A DNA stretch of 39,745 nucleotides from Bacillota bacterium (lineage in GTDB: Bacteria; Bacillota; Sulfobacillia; Sulfobacillales; Sulfobacillaceae): assembly GCA_021820965.1 (NCBI GenBank), contig JAKACZ010000043.1, positions 1 to 39,745 of the forward strand. The letters run 5' to 3'. A program made the translations under genes and the position numbers. Positions 30,226 through 39,745 of this stretch are shown here, piece by piece. The notes beneath the pieces are model-generated. The model made no database searches. It was not told the DNA's origin and was given only the letters and a program-made list of their open reading frames with translations. How positions within the stretch are numbered: position 1 is the stretch's first letter; every line of letters starts with the position of its first letter.

Positions 30226-32658
30226 ATGATTTTGCACCTGGGATCGCCAGCCGCCGTCCATCGCCACTTTCGCCGGCGCCTTGAAGGGATGGACCCGTCC
30301 CATCGCGCGATATCCCGCGTTGTTGTCTCGCACCACCGTCTTGCGTCCCTGTTGCCAGAACGCGTATCGGGCGCACCAGATATTATTGTCCTGGATCAAT
30401 GGCTGGAACAAGTCCTACCCCAGCATATCATTCGCGCTCCGGAGGGCACATGGCAGTTTCTGAGCCGCTTGGTTCCCGATTCCTTGATTGGCCGTGCCCA
30501 GCGAAATGTTCCCGGAATGCTGCTTTTGGCGGCCGATATCGTGCGCCGGGGGCGCTCCGCCGGCGTGAAAGCCGTTGGTCCTCAGTCGGAAAATCACTTG
30601 CCGTGGCCCGAGCTGTGGTCCTGGTACGATCGAGCATTTGGCGGCACAGTGGCTGATGAACTCCGACTCTATGAGTATGCACTCGATGATGCGAAAGTGC
30701 CAGGCGATCCCGGCGGGCTCATTATGGTTTACGGGTTTGCGCACGTGACAACCCTTCTTCTGCGGCTCATACGGCAGTGGGAATCAGCTCGCACGGTTGA
30801 GCTGTGGGGGCTTGATACGCTTATTCCCGAAACTGCGCGGGCGCGGTTGGCACATTGGGGGGTTTTTGTCAATCATCTCGACACCGAGCCCGAAGACGGC
30901 AAGAGGTTCCGCCTTTGCCCCGGTCCGGGTGCCGACGCGGTCGATGTGACGGCGCAACTCTTCTCAAGCGGACAGGTGGAGATAGGTTCCGCTGTGGTGG
31001 TTGAAACGGCTGGCGCGCCCTGGAAAACAATTCGCCGGGCGTTTAGGCGAGAACATCTGTTGCCCGACGAAGCGGTGCTGAGTCCGTCGACCTCGATGCT
31101 CTTTCGCCTTTTTCGCATGGTTGCTCAAGGCGAGAGCAGGTCAGCGTGGGTTAAACGCTGGCAGGAAGCCGCCAGGGCCGATGGCGGGTGGGCCCGGGAC
31201 TGGTGGAGTCGTGCCATTGGCATTCGCCGGTGGGGCGAGTGGGAGCCGCTTTTTGAGGAGGCGGAGCGTGTACACGGGGTCTCTTGGCCCACCATTAAGC
31301 GCTGGGCCCAAAGAGTGGCCGCGTGGGATAGCCTGGGATCGCCCGATCCCCATACTGCAGCGTCCGTTTTGGCGGGCCTCGCGTTTGATGAGGGTCCGCC
31401 GAATGATCTACCCGTGCTGCCCCCCGAGCTCGCGGTCTGGCTTCCCAGCCGTCACATCGTATTAGTGGATGTGGGGATGGGAGGTTTCCCCCGCCCGGTG
31501 GTACGGACGCCTTTCGACGACGACCCGTCCCTTCGAGCGTGGATTCGCCAGACTGATCCGGCGTCTCGTGACGCGGCCATTTTAACAGCTTGGCTTCACG
31601 ACCGGCGGCTATCATTGTGGATGGTGGGCGACCAGATGCCCGTCCAAACTGCGGGTTGGAGTTTTGATGAGCTCAAAGGCCCGGTTCGTATTTCTCGCTT
31701 TTCCCGCTCGCAGCGGGGCGCAGACGCGATTCGCGCCTGGTACCGAAACTGGCGGGATACCGAGGAGCATTCCCCATATTCCGGGCAACTTGACAGGCAA
31801 CTGACTCACGCGCTTATGCCCACGCGGCTGTCGCCGTCCGCGCTTGAGGACTTTGGGCGATGCCCGCTAAGCTTTTTGATGCGCCATCTCTTGCGCATTC
31901 CGGAAGGTCGTCAAGATGCCATAGAGGTAGGTCCGGAAGTGACCGGACAGTGGTCCCATCGCGCCCTCGAGCTAATGGCGGTTAAAAACCTGCCCTTGTC
32001 GCTTAAGCATGTGCGGACGTGCGTCCGCAATGCCATGGTGGATCAGCCTGCGCCCGAAACCGTTCCTGCCTTGTATCTGCGATATCAAGAAGACCGATTG
32101 ACCTCGGAGCTTTATGAAGCTCTCTTACGGGACGAATGGGACCCGAGGCGCAAAATGGCGGTCGAGGTGGATCTCGTCTGGGATTGGATTTGGCCCATGC
32201 GCGGGCGGATTGATCGGCTGGAGTGGACGGATGACGGCATCCTGAGACTGGTGGATTATAAGACCGGCCAGAGTGCGGATCCGGGCCGCCCGTCGCCATC
32301 CAATCTTCAGCTTCTGCTCTACCAGCAAGTCGTATCCAAGCAGTACGGGATGCCGGTACAAGCGGAACTTTACGGGGTTAGCCAACGGTCGGAATTTAAG
32401 CGGCGGCTGTTGTCTCCGAACGCCGCGGCAGAGCTCGAGGCGGCTGTTAGGCAGATCGGCCAGGGCATGAAAGCGCTGATGGATAGCGGCGGGTTTATCC
32501 CGATACCGGACCCTAAGCTTAAACCCTGCCGCTTTTGTCCATATCGGTTGGTGTGTCCCGCCGAGGTTATCGATTACGCAGAGGCCAAGAATGCAGCCAA
32601 TGGCGAATACACTCGGCTTTGGACGTCAAAGGAGGCCGAACATGACGCCGAGGGATGA
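30226..32658 (+). CDS. AddB-like protein with PD-(D/E)XK nuclease and Fe-S cysteines
   Basis: This is an 810-residue subunit of a likely AddAB/RexAB-type double-strand break processing complex. The N-terminal two thirds look like an inactive helicase fold: the place of Walker A reads LGSPAAVHRHF, so ATP binding is not expected. The C-terminal third is a RecB-type nuclease, with RIDRLEW (Asp) and LVDYKTG (D677-Y-K679), then the Q-x-LLLY motif. Four cysteines, C546 in GRCPLSFLM and C768, C771, C777 in PCRFCPYRLVC, have the spacing of the iron-sulfur staple of AddB. The start has GGGGGGAG upstream. The last bases overlap the helicase gene by 17, so the two products are made together. Chi recognition is expected of such subunits but not visible. 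Confidence 0.85.
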   Translation: MILHLGSPAAVHRHFRRRLEGMDPSHRAISRVVVSHHRLASLLPERVSGAPDIIVLDQWLEQVLPQHIIRAPEGTWQFLSRLVPDSLIGRAQRNVPGMLLLAADIVRRGRSAGVKAVGPQSENHLPWPELWSWYDRAFGGTVADELRLYEYALDDAKVPGDPGGLIMVYGFAHVTTLLLRLIRQWESARTVELWGLDTLIPETARARLAHWGVFVNHLDTEPEDGKRFRLCPGPGADAVDVTAQLFSSGQVEIGSAVVVETAGAPWKTIRRAFRREHLLPDEAVLSPSTSMLFRLFRMVAQGESRSAWVKRWQEAARADGGWARDWWSRAIGIRRWGEWEPLFEEAERVHGVSWPTIKRWAQRVAAWDSLGSPDPHTAASVLAGLAFDEGPPNDLPVLPPELAVWLPSRHIVLVDVGMGGFPRPVVRTPFDDDPSLRAWIRQTDPASRDAAILTAWLHDRRLSLWMVGDQMPVQTAGWSFDELKGPVRISRFSRSQRGADAIRAWYRNWRDTEEHSPYSGQLDRQLTHALMPTRLSPSALEDFGRCPLSFLMRHLLRIPEGRQDAIEVGPEVTGQWSHRALELMAVKNLPLSLKHVRTCVRNAMVDQPAPETVPALYLRYQEDRLTSELYEALLRDEWDPRRKMAVEVDLVWDWIWPMRGRIDRLEWTDDGILRLVDYKTGQSADPGRPSPSNLQLLLYQQVVSKQYGMPVQAELYGVSQRSEFKRRLLSPNAAAELEAAVRQIGQGMKALMDSGGFIPIPDPKLKPCRFCPYRLVCPAEVIDYAEAKNAANGEYTRLWTSKEAEHDAEG

Positions 32659-35104
32659 GGCTTTTCGCGAGCGCGCGCGTCGGGCCGAGGTTAACGTCTT
32701 AGTGGAGGCCGGGGCTGGAACCGGAAAAACCACGCTGCTGCTCGACCGGGTGGTTGATGGGCTCATCCGCCGCCGCATTCCGCTGTCGCGCATGCTGTTG
32801 ATTACCTTTATGGACAAGGCGCAGGAAGATATGCGACGACGCCTGGAGTTGCGGCTTCACGAACTCGCAGAACATCAGCAGTTAAGCAGTCAGGATCGCG
32901 CGGTGGCCCAGACGGCGCTTGAGGCTTTGCCCGCAGCCGACATTACCACCATTCATGGGTTCTGCTACCGAATCCTGTCCGAGTTCGGGGTGGATTACGG
33001 TATTCCGGTGGGATTTCGCGTGCTTGATGCAGTGGAGACGGAACGGCTGTGGCATTCAACGTTTAATGCGTGGCTGCAACGGCTGGATGCGGACGGACAG
33101 AGTGAGGTAGTGGTGCGGCTTTTGCACGGGGGCATCGGCTGGTCCCAGCTTCAAGCATGGGCTCGCCAAATTTCCCGCTGGGCCCAGGTGCCGGATGTTG
33201 ACGGAGTTTTTCCCGATGTGGCGGGGTTCGTGCACCCCTATGCCCAAGCAGCGTGCCAGTACCAGCACATCGCCATGAAGGATGCCCGACCCGAGGACCA
33301 GGGGCTCGCGCAAATTACTGATATTTGCCGCCGGTTTGAGTGGCTGGAACAGGTTGACCCTAATGAGTGGCCGCGGATGCTGGCACAGTGGCATCGCGGC
33401 CTGGCGCCCAAGGGCAACAAAAAAAATTGGGCCCATCCCCAATTATTGGCTGATCAAAAGTTGTGGGTTAAAGGTCTTCAGGAGGATTTGGAGCGGCTCC
33501 GGCAGCAAATGGCGGATGCCTACTTAGCTGATTGGGTGCGCCTGGTCGGCGGCGAGTTTCGCCGGCAATGGCGGCGCATCCGCTTTGAACAATTGGCGCT
33601 GACCTACGACGATCTGCTGATCGAGGCCGAGCGCGTGACCCGAGAGGCGGCGGTCTGGTCGCGTCTCAGAACACGGTATGACTTGGTCATGGTGGATGAG
33701 TTTCAGGACACTGACGCAATGCAGACTGCTATCATCAAACGCCTGGTCACCCCGGTTGGCTCCGACCGGTTGAGTCCCGAGGACCAGGGGCGCCTCTTCT
33801 TGGTGGGCGATCCGAAGCAATCAATATACCGGTTTCGGGGGGCGGATGTGGAGGTCTATGCCTCTATGCGGGATGAACTCACCGCTGCGGGAGGCCAGGT
33901 TTTGCCCATTTCGCAAAACTTTCGGTCGCACCCGCAAATTCTTCAGTACGTCAATCAGCTCTTCCAAGATCGCTGGCCAGACTCCCCGGACGCCGAGCGC
34001 CCATTTGTTCCGGTGTTTTTCCCACTATTGCCGTCTTACCCTGACGACGGCCGGACCCACGTCGGTGTCCATCGTCTGGCCCCGGACCAAACCGCCCGCG
34101 GCAAACGCCGGGCCGAGGCCGCGGCGATCGCGGAGCTGATCCGGTCGGCGGTAGAGGAAGTCTGGCCGGTTCGCCGAGGCGATGGCGAAACCCGCGGCTT
34201 AAGCTATCGCGACATTGCTTTGGTGGTGCCGCAGCGCACCGAAATCGGGATCTACCGTCGCACGCTGAAAGAAGAAGGGATCCCGGTTGCCAGTCAAACC
34301 GGTCGCGCGTTTTTTCAACAAGATGAGATTCGGGGGCTATATCAGTTATTTCGCGCGCTGGAGGATCCCGACGACGAAACAGCCGCCGCCGGCTGGCTCT
34401 TATCTCCTTGGGTGGGGATGAATTACGCCATTTTGGCGCAGCACCGTTTAGCGGGCGGAAACTGGGATTATCGTCAACGGCAAGCGGGACATCCCGAGGT
34501 ACTGGGATGGTGGGACACGCTCTGGCGCTGGCACCAAAACTACTGGCGCGCCGATCCGGAAACAATACTGGACTGGGCCGTGTCGGAGAGTGCGTTGCCG
34601 GCGGTGCTGGAAGAACGCCAAGACTGGGCGGCACTGGCTAATCTGGAACAGATGCGGCGCCTTAGTCGCGAGTTCGGCGATCGCTGGGGGATTTTCGAGT
34701 TTTCGCGATGGTTTACGGCCCAGGTGGCGGAAAATGTGCCGTTTGAGGAAGCACCTGTCTTAGAGCGTTCGGAGGAAGTATTAATTACCACAGCACACCA
34801 GTCAAAAGGGTTGGAGTGGCCCATGGTGATTGTGGCAAACTGGCACTTCGGGAAAACTGCGCTCGAGAGCGGCATTCAGTGCAATCCCCGGCTGGGTCGG
34901 GCCGCTCTCCACCAGGAGCCCTGGACCAGCCGGGATTGGGCGGCATTGGATGCTGACCATCGTGTTCGCGAGGAGGCTGAAACGGATCGTCTCCTATACG
35001 TGGCTTTAACCCGTGCCCGCGACTATCTCTGGTTTTATACGTCGTTCATGGATGATTGGGTGATGCCGGGCGACTCCTCTCCGGGGTCCGAGACCCATGA
35101 TTAA
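32642..35104 (+). CDS. UvrD/AddA-like superfamily 1 helicase without nuclease domain
   Basis: This 820-residue helicase is the probable motor of the complex made with the preceding AddB-like protein. Walker A is EAGAGTGKTT (22-31), motif Ib covers ADITTIHGFCYRILSEFGVD, motif II VMVDEFQDTD (D352-E353) and motif III LFLVGDPKQSIYRFRGAD. Motif V is TTAHQSKGLEWP and motif VI LLYVALTRARDYLW. The chain ends just after motif VI, so the C-terminal nuclease domain of classical AddA (about 1200 residues) is absent, leaving a single nuclease in the partner. The ATG at 32642 has AAAGGAGG upstream and overlaps the end of the partner gene. The M61 gene is convergent with 8 bases between. Confidence 0.88.
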   Translation: MTPRDEAFRERARRAEVNVLVEAGAGTGKTTLLLDRVVDGLIRRRIPLSRMLLITFMDKAQEDMRRRLELRLHELAEHQQLSSQDRAVAQTALEALPAADITTIHGFCYRILSEFGVDYGIPVGFRVLDAVETERLWHSTFNAWLQRLDADGQSEVVVRLLHGGIGWSQLQAWARQISRWAQVPDVDGVFPDVAGFVHPYAQAACQYQHIAMKDARPEDQGLAQITDICRRFEWLEQVDPNEWPRMLAQWHRGLAPKGNKKNWAHPQLLADQKLWVKGLQEDLERLRQQMADAYLADWVRLVGGEFRRQWRRIRFEQLALTYDDLLIEAERVTREAAVWSRLRTRYDLVMVDEFQDTDAMQTAIIKRLVTPVGSDRLSPEDQGRLFLVGDPKQSIYRFRGADVEVYASMRDELTAAGGQVLPISQNFRSHPQILQYVNQLFQDRWPDSPDAERPFVPVFFPLLPSYPDDGRTHVGVHRLAPDQTARGKRRAEAAAIAELIRSAVEEVWPVRRGDGETRGLSYRDIALVVPQRTEIGIYRRTLKEEGIPVASQTGRAFFQQDEIRGLYQLFRALEDPDDETAAAGWLLSPWVGMNYAILAQHRLAGGNWDYRQRQAGHPEVLGWWDTLWRWHQNYWRADPETILDWAVSESALPAVLEERQDWAALANLEQMRRLSREFGDRWGIFEFSRWFTAQVAENVPFEEAPVLERSEEVLITTAHQSKGLEWPMVIVANWHFGKTALESGIQCNPRLGRAALHQEPWTSRDWAALDADHRVREEAETDRLLYVALTRARDYLWFYTSFMDDWVMPGDSSPGSETHD

Positions 35105-35112
35105 CGTCTCCG

Positions 35113-36888
35113 TTATTGCGCGCCGTTGCTCCCAAAAGGGTATGCCAGGCCCAGCCAGGCCTGAAATGCCTCCCGCTGCTCCGCGGTCGGATTGTCCACG
35201 GCAACAAACCGGAAACGATCCGGTCGTGCGGCTTGGGCCGGGACACGAGTTTCCCGCAGGGTGCCTTGGTGGACAAGGTGGACGCTCACCTCGGAATTTG
35301 CCGGTACCGCCTGAAGTCGTCGTTTCCATTGAGCGGCATCCCGGATACGCTCACGGTTAATCGCCAGAAGTTCATCGCCCGGCGCCACTCCCGCGCGTTC
35401 GGCAGCGGAGCCGCGCTCTACAAATCGGGCATAGAGGCGGTTGTCGCGATCTTCCGGCTCGATTCCCAGCCACACTGGCGGCTCTGTGTTATCCGCTTCG
35501 AAGTCCCGTTTCAGCCGCAACCCCACCGTGTCAAATACACCCTCGTCCAACTCCTCGGTCCCGTGGACATAGCGCCGAATGAGGGCTTGCATAGGCGAAC
35601 CGCCTAATTCAACCAGCATGTCTTCAAAGGCATTTTCCGGATAGCCGCGGTCTTGGTAGCGCTGCCAAAGATTTTGCATCACATCCAATAAGCTATGCTG
35701 CCGGTGGGTGACGCGCCGCATTTCAAGGTCCAGCAAGCATGCGACCAGAGCCCCTTTCAGATAGTAGGAAATGGTGATGTTGGGTGTGTTGGCGTCGGGT
35801 CGATATTGTCGGATCCAGGCTTCCTGGGAGGCTTCGGCCAGCGAAGTTTGATGCCGTCCCGGGAGACGGTCGAGGTCTCGAAAACGCTCGGCCCAATGAG
35901 TCAATATCTCTATGGCGGGAACCGCGCCGATCTGTGCCACCAGCCACTCGGCAAAGTAGTCGGTGAAACCTTCCAACGCCCACAACAGCGTCGTGTAGAC
36001 CTCGGACTGGTAGTCAAAAGGCCCTAACTGTGTAGGTCGAAGCCGCTTGACGTTCCATGCGTGGAAAAACTCATGAGCGAAGAGCCGGAGCAGTAAAGGG
36101 TAATGCTCGGCGCTTCGCCACAGCTCTCGCGACACCATAATATTGGCGGATTTGGCGTGCTCCAGACCGCCTCCGTTAGTTTCGCCCACGGTGACCAGGA
36201 ATTCATAGCGGTCGTAGGGAAGTTCGCCAAACAAATCGTGTGCCGCGGCGATCATCCGGCTCAGGTGCTGGATAAAGGAGGGGTGAGGCAGTCCCTCGGG
36301 TGCGATGCCGGGTCCGCCGACCACCACTTCATGGGACGTGTCGGCCACATCAAAAGCATGACGGACGAGAACCCCCATTTGGATGGGGGAATCCACCAAT
36401 TCGTCGAAATTCGCCGCCTCAAAGCGTCCGGCCTGGTCGGCGGGGCGGAGACTGGTGGCGACATCCCATCCCGGTGGCGGTTCGATATCGACAGTTACGG
36501 GTGCGGACTGCCAAGGCTTGGAATAGATGAAGAGAGCGGCGCCAGCGGCCAGACCATAGTCGGCGTCGAGATAGCTGGTGCGCACAGTGAGGTCGTAGGC
36601 ATACACCCGATATGTTACTTCGACTTCCGTGGCGGCGGGTGGACATGATATGGTCCATCCGGCCTTGTCGGTTCGGTGGACCCGCAGGGGTTCTCCGCGA
36701 CTTTTTGCGCTGAGATCGATGAGATGGCGCGCGTACTCCCGGATCAAGTATGAGCCCGGAGTCCAAACAGGAAGGGCGATCGGCAAGCTCTGCGGCAGGT
36801 CGCCGCGAAATGAAGCTCGCACCTCAAAGTAATGGGATGAAGGGTTGAGGGCGGATAGACGGTAATGAATCAAGGGAAACTCCGACAT
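35113..36888 (-). CDS. M61-family peptidase with C-terminal PDZ domain
   Basis: This 591-residue zinc peptidase belongs to the glycyl-aminopeptidase (M61) family. An N-terminal beta domain (about 1-150) with LPVWTPGSYLIREYARHL precedes the catalytic domain: GGLEHAKS, then HEFFHAWNVKRLRP (H272-E273, H276) and the third ligand in WALEGFTDYFAEW. A PDZ domain lies at about 470-560 (RGSAAERAGVAPGDELLAIN). There is no signal peptide, so it appears cytoplasmic. The ATG at 36888 has AAGGAG upstream; the frame is open 18 codons further. It is convergent to the helicase gene and divergent from a doubtful small membrane protein. The family often trims N-terminal glycine peptides, but the substrate here is unknown. 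Confidence 0.93.
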   Translation of the reverse strand: MSEFPLIHYRLSALNPSSHYFEVRASFRGDLPQSLPIALPVWTPGSYLIREYARHLIDLSAKSRGEPLRVHRTDKAGWTISCPPAATEVEVTYRVYAYDLTVRTSYLDADYGLAAGAALFIYSKPWQSAPVTVDIEPPPGWDVATSLRPADQAGRFEAANFDELVDSPIQMGVLVRHAFDVADTSHEVVVGGPGIAPEGLPHPSFIQHLSRMIAAAHDLFGELPYDRYEFLVTVGETNGGGLEHAKSANIMVSRELWRSAEHYPLLLRLFAHEFFHAWNVKRLRPTQLGPFDYQSEVYTTLLWALEGFTDYFAEWLVAQIGAVPAIEILTHWAERFRDLDRLPGRHQTSLAEASQEAWIRQYRPDANTPNITISYYLKGALVACLLDLEMRRVTHRQHSLLDVMQNLWQRYQDRGYPENAFEDMLVELGGSPMQALIRRYVHGTEELDEGVFDTVGLRLKRDFEADNTEPPVWLGIEPEDRDNRLYARFVERGSAAERAGVAPGDELLAINRERIRDAAQWKRRLQAVPANSEVSVHLVHQGTLRETRVPAQAARPDRFRFVAVDNPTAEQREAFQAWLGLAYPFGSNGAQ

Positions 36889-36940
36889 AGATAGGTGGCT
36901 CCTTGTAGCGGATTTGACTGCCTGCGAAAATGGTGACTTC

Positions 36941-37099
36941 ATGGTAACAATTTTTCTTGAAAACGGCGAGGCAGAACGTCATCCCTTGGCCCGCACCCGG
37001 CGCTACCGCGTCTGTGCCGCCATGCTTTTCCTCTCATTAATCGGATGGGTGATCGTTCGGAACGGTCACCTGCTCCGCATGAACTCTGCCTCCGCCTAA
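36941..37099 (+). CDS. Possible small single-pass membrane protein
   Basis: A 52-residue frame, from the ATG at 36941, has one hydrophobic helix (VCAAMLFLSLIGWVIV) after a charged head with LARTRRYR. GGTGA 4 bases upstream is a weak ribosome binding site. It is divergent from the M61 gene, starting 52 bases from it, and it ends at the border of a decayed tnpB element. No family is recognised, and it may not be expressed. Confidence 0.3.
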   Translation: MVTIFLENGEAERHPLARTRRYRVCAAMLFLSLIGWVIVRNGHLLRMNSASA

Positions 37100-38592
37100 T
37101 CCTAACGGACCCGGGCGGGGGATTTCCGGGATCACTCCGCCAGCACTCGCTGTAAAGCTCGCCGGAAGTTCCTGGCTCATTGACCACTGCGTCTTCGCCG
37201 TTGGCGATAGCCGTCTTATGTCGGTCTCCCCAGGCGTGACTTCGGACCGTCCCGGCCCTAGCTTCCGAAAAATCCGCGTGGATTGGTGAAGCGTGGTGAG
37301 CGGATCTCCCGAGAGAAGTTTTTTGATACCCCGTTGCTTCACGACGACCGAGGCATTGTGGTCCGCGTTGTCCGTGCATCCGCAGTCTTGGCAGACGAAT
37401 TCGGCTTGACTCAGTCGACTATCCGGGTTAACGTGGCCACACGCGGCACACGTCTGCGAACTATGCGCGGGCGGAACCAGCATCACCAGTTTTCGGGCGC
37501 GCAAGGCTTTGTAGCGAGTAAAGGACACGACCTCACCCTACGCAGAAGACAAAATCGCCCGGTTGAGGCCGGCCTTGGCCTTCCTTCCGTTGGGAAGAAA
37601 CTGCCCGTTGGCATCGCGCTTGGCCTTGGGACACTTCGTCATGTTTCGAATTTTGAGATCCTCAAATACGTAGAGGTCGTAGTGATCATTGCTCACCAAA
37701 TGATGACTCGTTTGGTGCGCATAATCGTGTCGAACGTTCTTTTCATACTGCTGATACCGCGATGCTTTCCGATTGGCTTTGTGGCGATTGCGTGACCCTT
37801 TCTTTCTACGGGACGCGCGGCGCTGCCATTTCTTGCGTTGCCGCCGACTTTTCCCAATCCGCGACTTTAGCGCCGGTTGGAGATTAAAGACCTGTCCATC
37901 GGAAGTGACTAATGGCTTGGCGACGCCCCGATCCCCGCCGAGCGCACGCTCGGCCAGCTGGTCCACGGACAGATGGCGTAAGTCCTCGGCAATCTGCTCG
38001 GTGGCCCGGTCGGCATCCCGTCCGGGAATCATCACCGCCGGATCCTCCGTGGCAAACGACAGCCACCAGTGACCGCCGTCAACGCAATATGAATCGAGGC
38101 GGGTACGGCATGCGGGCGATGCGCCACATACGGGATGAGGCCCACCGGAAGTTTGTCGGTTCCCACGCGAAGTTGGTAAGCTCGTACCTCTCCCGTGGCC
38201 TCAACGATGCACGGAAAGAACTCGAATAACTCCGAGGTCAGCCAGACGGATTACCGCCCGCCTTTCTTTTTGAGCTTGGGGCGACCACCGAGCTTCTGAA
38301 AGAACCGCTGGTAGGCTTGCCGAAATTTGACGACGGCATTGCGCAAAACTTGGGACGGCACCTCATGGAGAAATGTCGTCGTGTCGTTGATAAATCGGCT
38401 GTATTGCTGATCGACGGGAATCTCGTATCCTACCGTTCCGATCATCCGCCGCTGAAAGCGGCGATAATACCGGTCTTCTTGCACTTTGACGTTATAAATG
38501 AGTCGCTGGCAGCCAATCCAGCGCAATAAAATTTATTGTTGGTCTTTGTCGGGGTAAAGCCGAAATCGATACCATCGAGCACGGATTTTCCC
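37037..38592 (-). pseudogene. Decayed tnpB with three nonsense codons and a frameshift
   Basis: Joined fragments give a nearly whole IS605-type tnpB. Fragment 1 starts near 38590 (RFRLYPDKDQQ), hits TAA at 38533 and resumes with ILLRWIGCQRLIYNVKVQ. Fragment 2 ends in KKGGR at TAA 38251, where the same frame continues as SVWLTSELFEFFPCIVEAT. A frameshift near 38095 leads to GGHWWLSFATEDPAVM. Fragment 3 has the RuvC Asp in ALGGDRGVAKP, the Glu in YVFEDLKIRNMTK, then TAG at 37538 where a Trp is usual, followed by SFTRYKALRARKLVM. The zinc ribbon CAACGHVNP and CQDCGCTDNADHNAS follow. Active acids remain, but the reading frame is broken in four places. It differs in sequence from the intact tnpB near 15 kb. 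Confidence 0.85.
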
Positions 38593-38623
38593 CCCTTGCC
38601 TGAGTTTGGGCTGAACTCGCCCC

Positions 38624-38654
38624 CCCCACCGAGCCCGAACGGATGGCGGTGGGG
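38624..38654. repeat. GC-rich hairpin beside the decayed tnpB
   Basis: CCCCACCG at 38624-38631 pairs with CGGTGGGG at 38647-38654, an 8-bp stem with a 15-base loop. It is upstream of the tnpB pseudogene and may be the left-end hairpin of the same IS200/IS605-type element. Confidence 0.45.
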
Positions 38655-38659
38655 GTTTC

Positions 38660-39745
38660 TAAGGTCGTTCTCAGTAGTTCCGGGGTTGCCCTGGGGCGTC
38701 GGACGTCTTGGGACGACCCTGGAAGTCCCCGACGGGGGATTCGGACCGCTCCAGCCCTATGCTCTTGTTATAAAACAAAAGTTTTTACATGTCTATCATT
38801 AACGTCTCCGTTCGGCCGCCCGCTCGCCCTGGCCTACGGTGGCCCTGCGCACAACATTGTTCCGTCATCTGGCGGGTCTGCATACACTGCCCGCCAAAAT
38901 CGATCTAATGATGTGCTACCGGCTCCGAGAGGCACCCCAATGTGAGCAATTCCCATGGGGTCCAAGCCACTGCCACGGGACTTGTTTGATATCCTCGATT
39001 GTCCAGAGACATACCCCGCGCACGAATGCACGCCATCTGCTTTCAGTTCCTGAGCTGCTTCTTAGGACTGCATGTCAATCAAAACATTCTTTGAAGCCAG
39101 GTGCCGATCTCCGTCGATCAAGGAGATCCGGTGGATTGGCGGGTGACCAATTGCGGCGGCATAAGCAATGGTTCGACAGAGAGCAAAGGGTCAGCGATTG
39201 GCCGGCCGCGTTTTGACGACGTGGTCTACCGCGGTCGGCTGCCTCACCCGGCCAAGATTTCACATGGCCATGTCACTATGCGGGCGACGTGTGGCATTTG
39301 ACGCCTCCATGCTCGACGGCCACCATCTCAGGAATCACCCGTGGCACGATCGCATGGCCCGCCTGGAATCGGCCGTCCAGCCCAATGTGTGGTTATTGCA
39401 ACGTTGACCGTGCGGGGATAGGGACGGTCACTGTATAACACCGCCAAGGAATGGGACTGGGAGGGCATTATGACCAAGCGTGCCTTGCTGCCGATCGTCA
39501 GTACCCCGCCACAGCCCTAATCTTTACCCGCAGTGGTAGAATATGCCACATTATGTGAAACATGGCAGGCACACCTTGGTGTTGCGGGGATCATCTCAGT
39601 TCCGTTCCGCTCGGATCTCTCGGACCGTAGGGGGTATGAGCGCATGCCAATAGCCCGTTGCGGAACGCAACGGGTATCTCCTGCAGCAGAATTAGGGCGC
39701 CTGGCGGGCGAGCTGAATCCCCCAACAAATCAGCTGTAATTGTCG
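38660..39745. other. Terminal stretch without a supported gene
   Basis: Many short frames overlap, none with both a ribosome binding site and a credible protein. A good GGGAGGG site stands before an ATG at 39470, but that frame ends after 16 codons, so it could be the start of a broken gene. A plus-strand frame at about 39265-39415 reads GDVWHLTPPCSTATISGI and continues coding-like, with no matching start, again suggesting gene debris. Confidence 0.45.

Noticed and set aside
33951..34634. 227-codon minus-strand frame opposite the helicase gene
   Set aside because: It is Pro/Arg/Ser-rich shadow sequence of the helicase; no start signal.
39533..39739. 68-codon plus-strand frame at the right edge
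   Set aside because: GTG start without a ribosome binding site and no motif; it may be debris or part of a gene cut by the window end, but I cannot support it.
1..39745. CRISPR arrays, tRNA or rRNA genes, prophage modules
   Set aside because: No regularly spaced direct repeats, no tRNA-like cloverleaf with TTC-loop sequence, no rRNA and no phage structural genes were seen on reading.

Overview
The window looks like a chromosomal segment of a moderately GC-rich, endospore-forming Gram-positive bacterium. The evidence is a full-length SpoIIE, strong GGAGG-type ribosome binding sites, B. subtilis YmfF/YmfH-like M16 peptidases and a RexAB/AddAB-like helicase-nuclease pair. The mix of genes and IS families suggests a Sulfobacillus-like acidophilic Firmicute, but that is an inference, not an identification.

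Left part (1-12.2 kb, accessory). After a small orphan gene, about 1.0-3.3 kb is a transposase graveyard: an IS1380-type gene with frameshifts, an N-terminal DDE transposase fragment and two C-terminal remnants of an ISXO2/IS1595-type transposase. Next is the most interesting locus (3.7-7.2 kb). An Xre-HTH/TPR-like regulator (minus strand) lies divergent from a 57-codon GTG-start gene for a signal-peptide-bearing short peptide. That gene is followed by a large secreted protein and two membrane-anchored small proteins that look like paralogues. The layout resembles RRNPP-type (PlcR/Rgg/PrgX) peptide quorum sensing with a possible secreted effector operon. Then comes a minus-strand cluster: a DUF1643 protein, a PLD-like lipoprotein whose reading frame continues for 80 sense codons past an in-frame TAG, and a small conserved protein. 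An EAL-domain phosphodiesterase and an SPW-repeat membrane protein, the latter with a clear promoter and terminator, follow.

Middle (12.4-19.6 kb). A pfkA-type gene with unusual active-site substitutions and deoC read leftward. They are separated from a class V aminotransferase/manC/galU operon, which reads rightward, by a complete IS605-type element (divergent tnpA and tnpB, hairpin ends, probable omega RNA). A 117-bp inverted-repeat element is nested between its two genes.

Right part (19.7-36.9 kb, core). spoIIE, tilS, ftsH (own extended -10 promoter), two coupled M16 peptidase genes and hutH run rightward. A HAD phosphatase is convergent. An AddB-like nuclease and an AddA-like helicase form a coupled pair, and an M61 peptidase with a PDZ domain is convergent to them. 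The window ends in a decayed tnpB (three nonsense codons and a frameshift) and about 1.1 kb with no supported gene.
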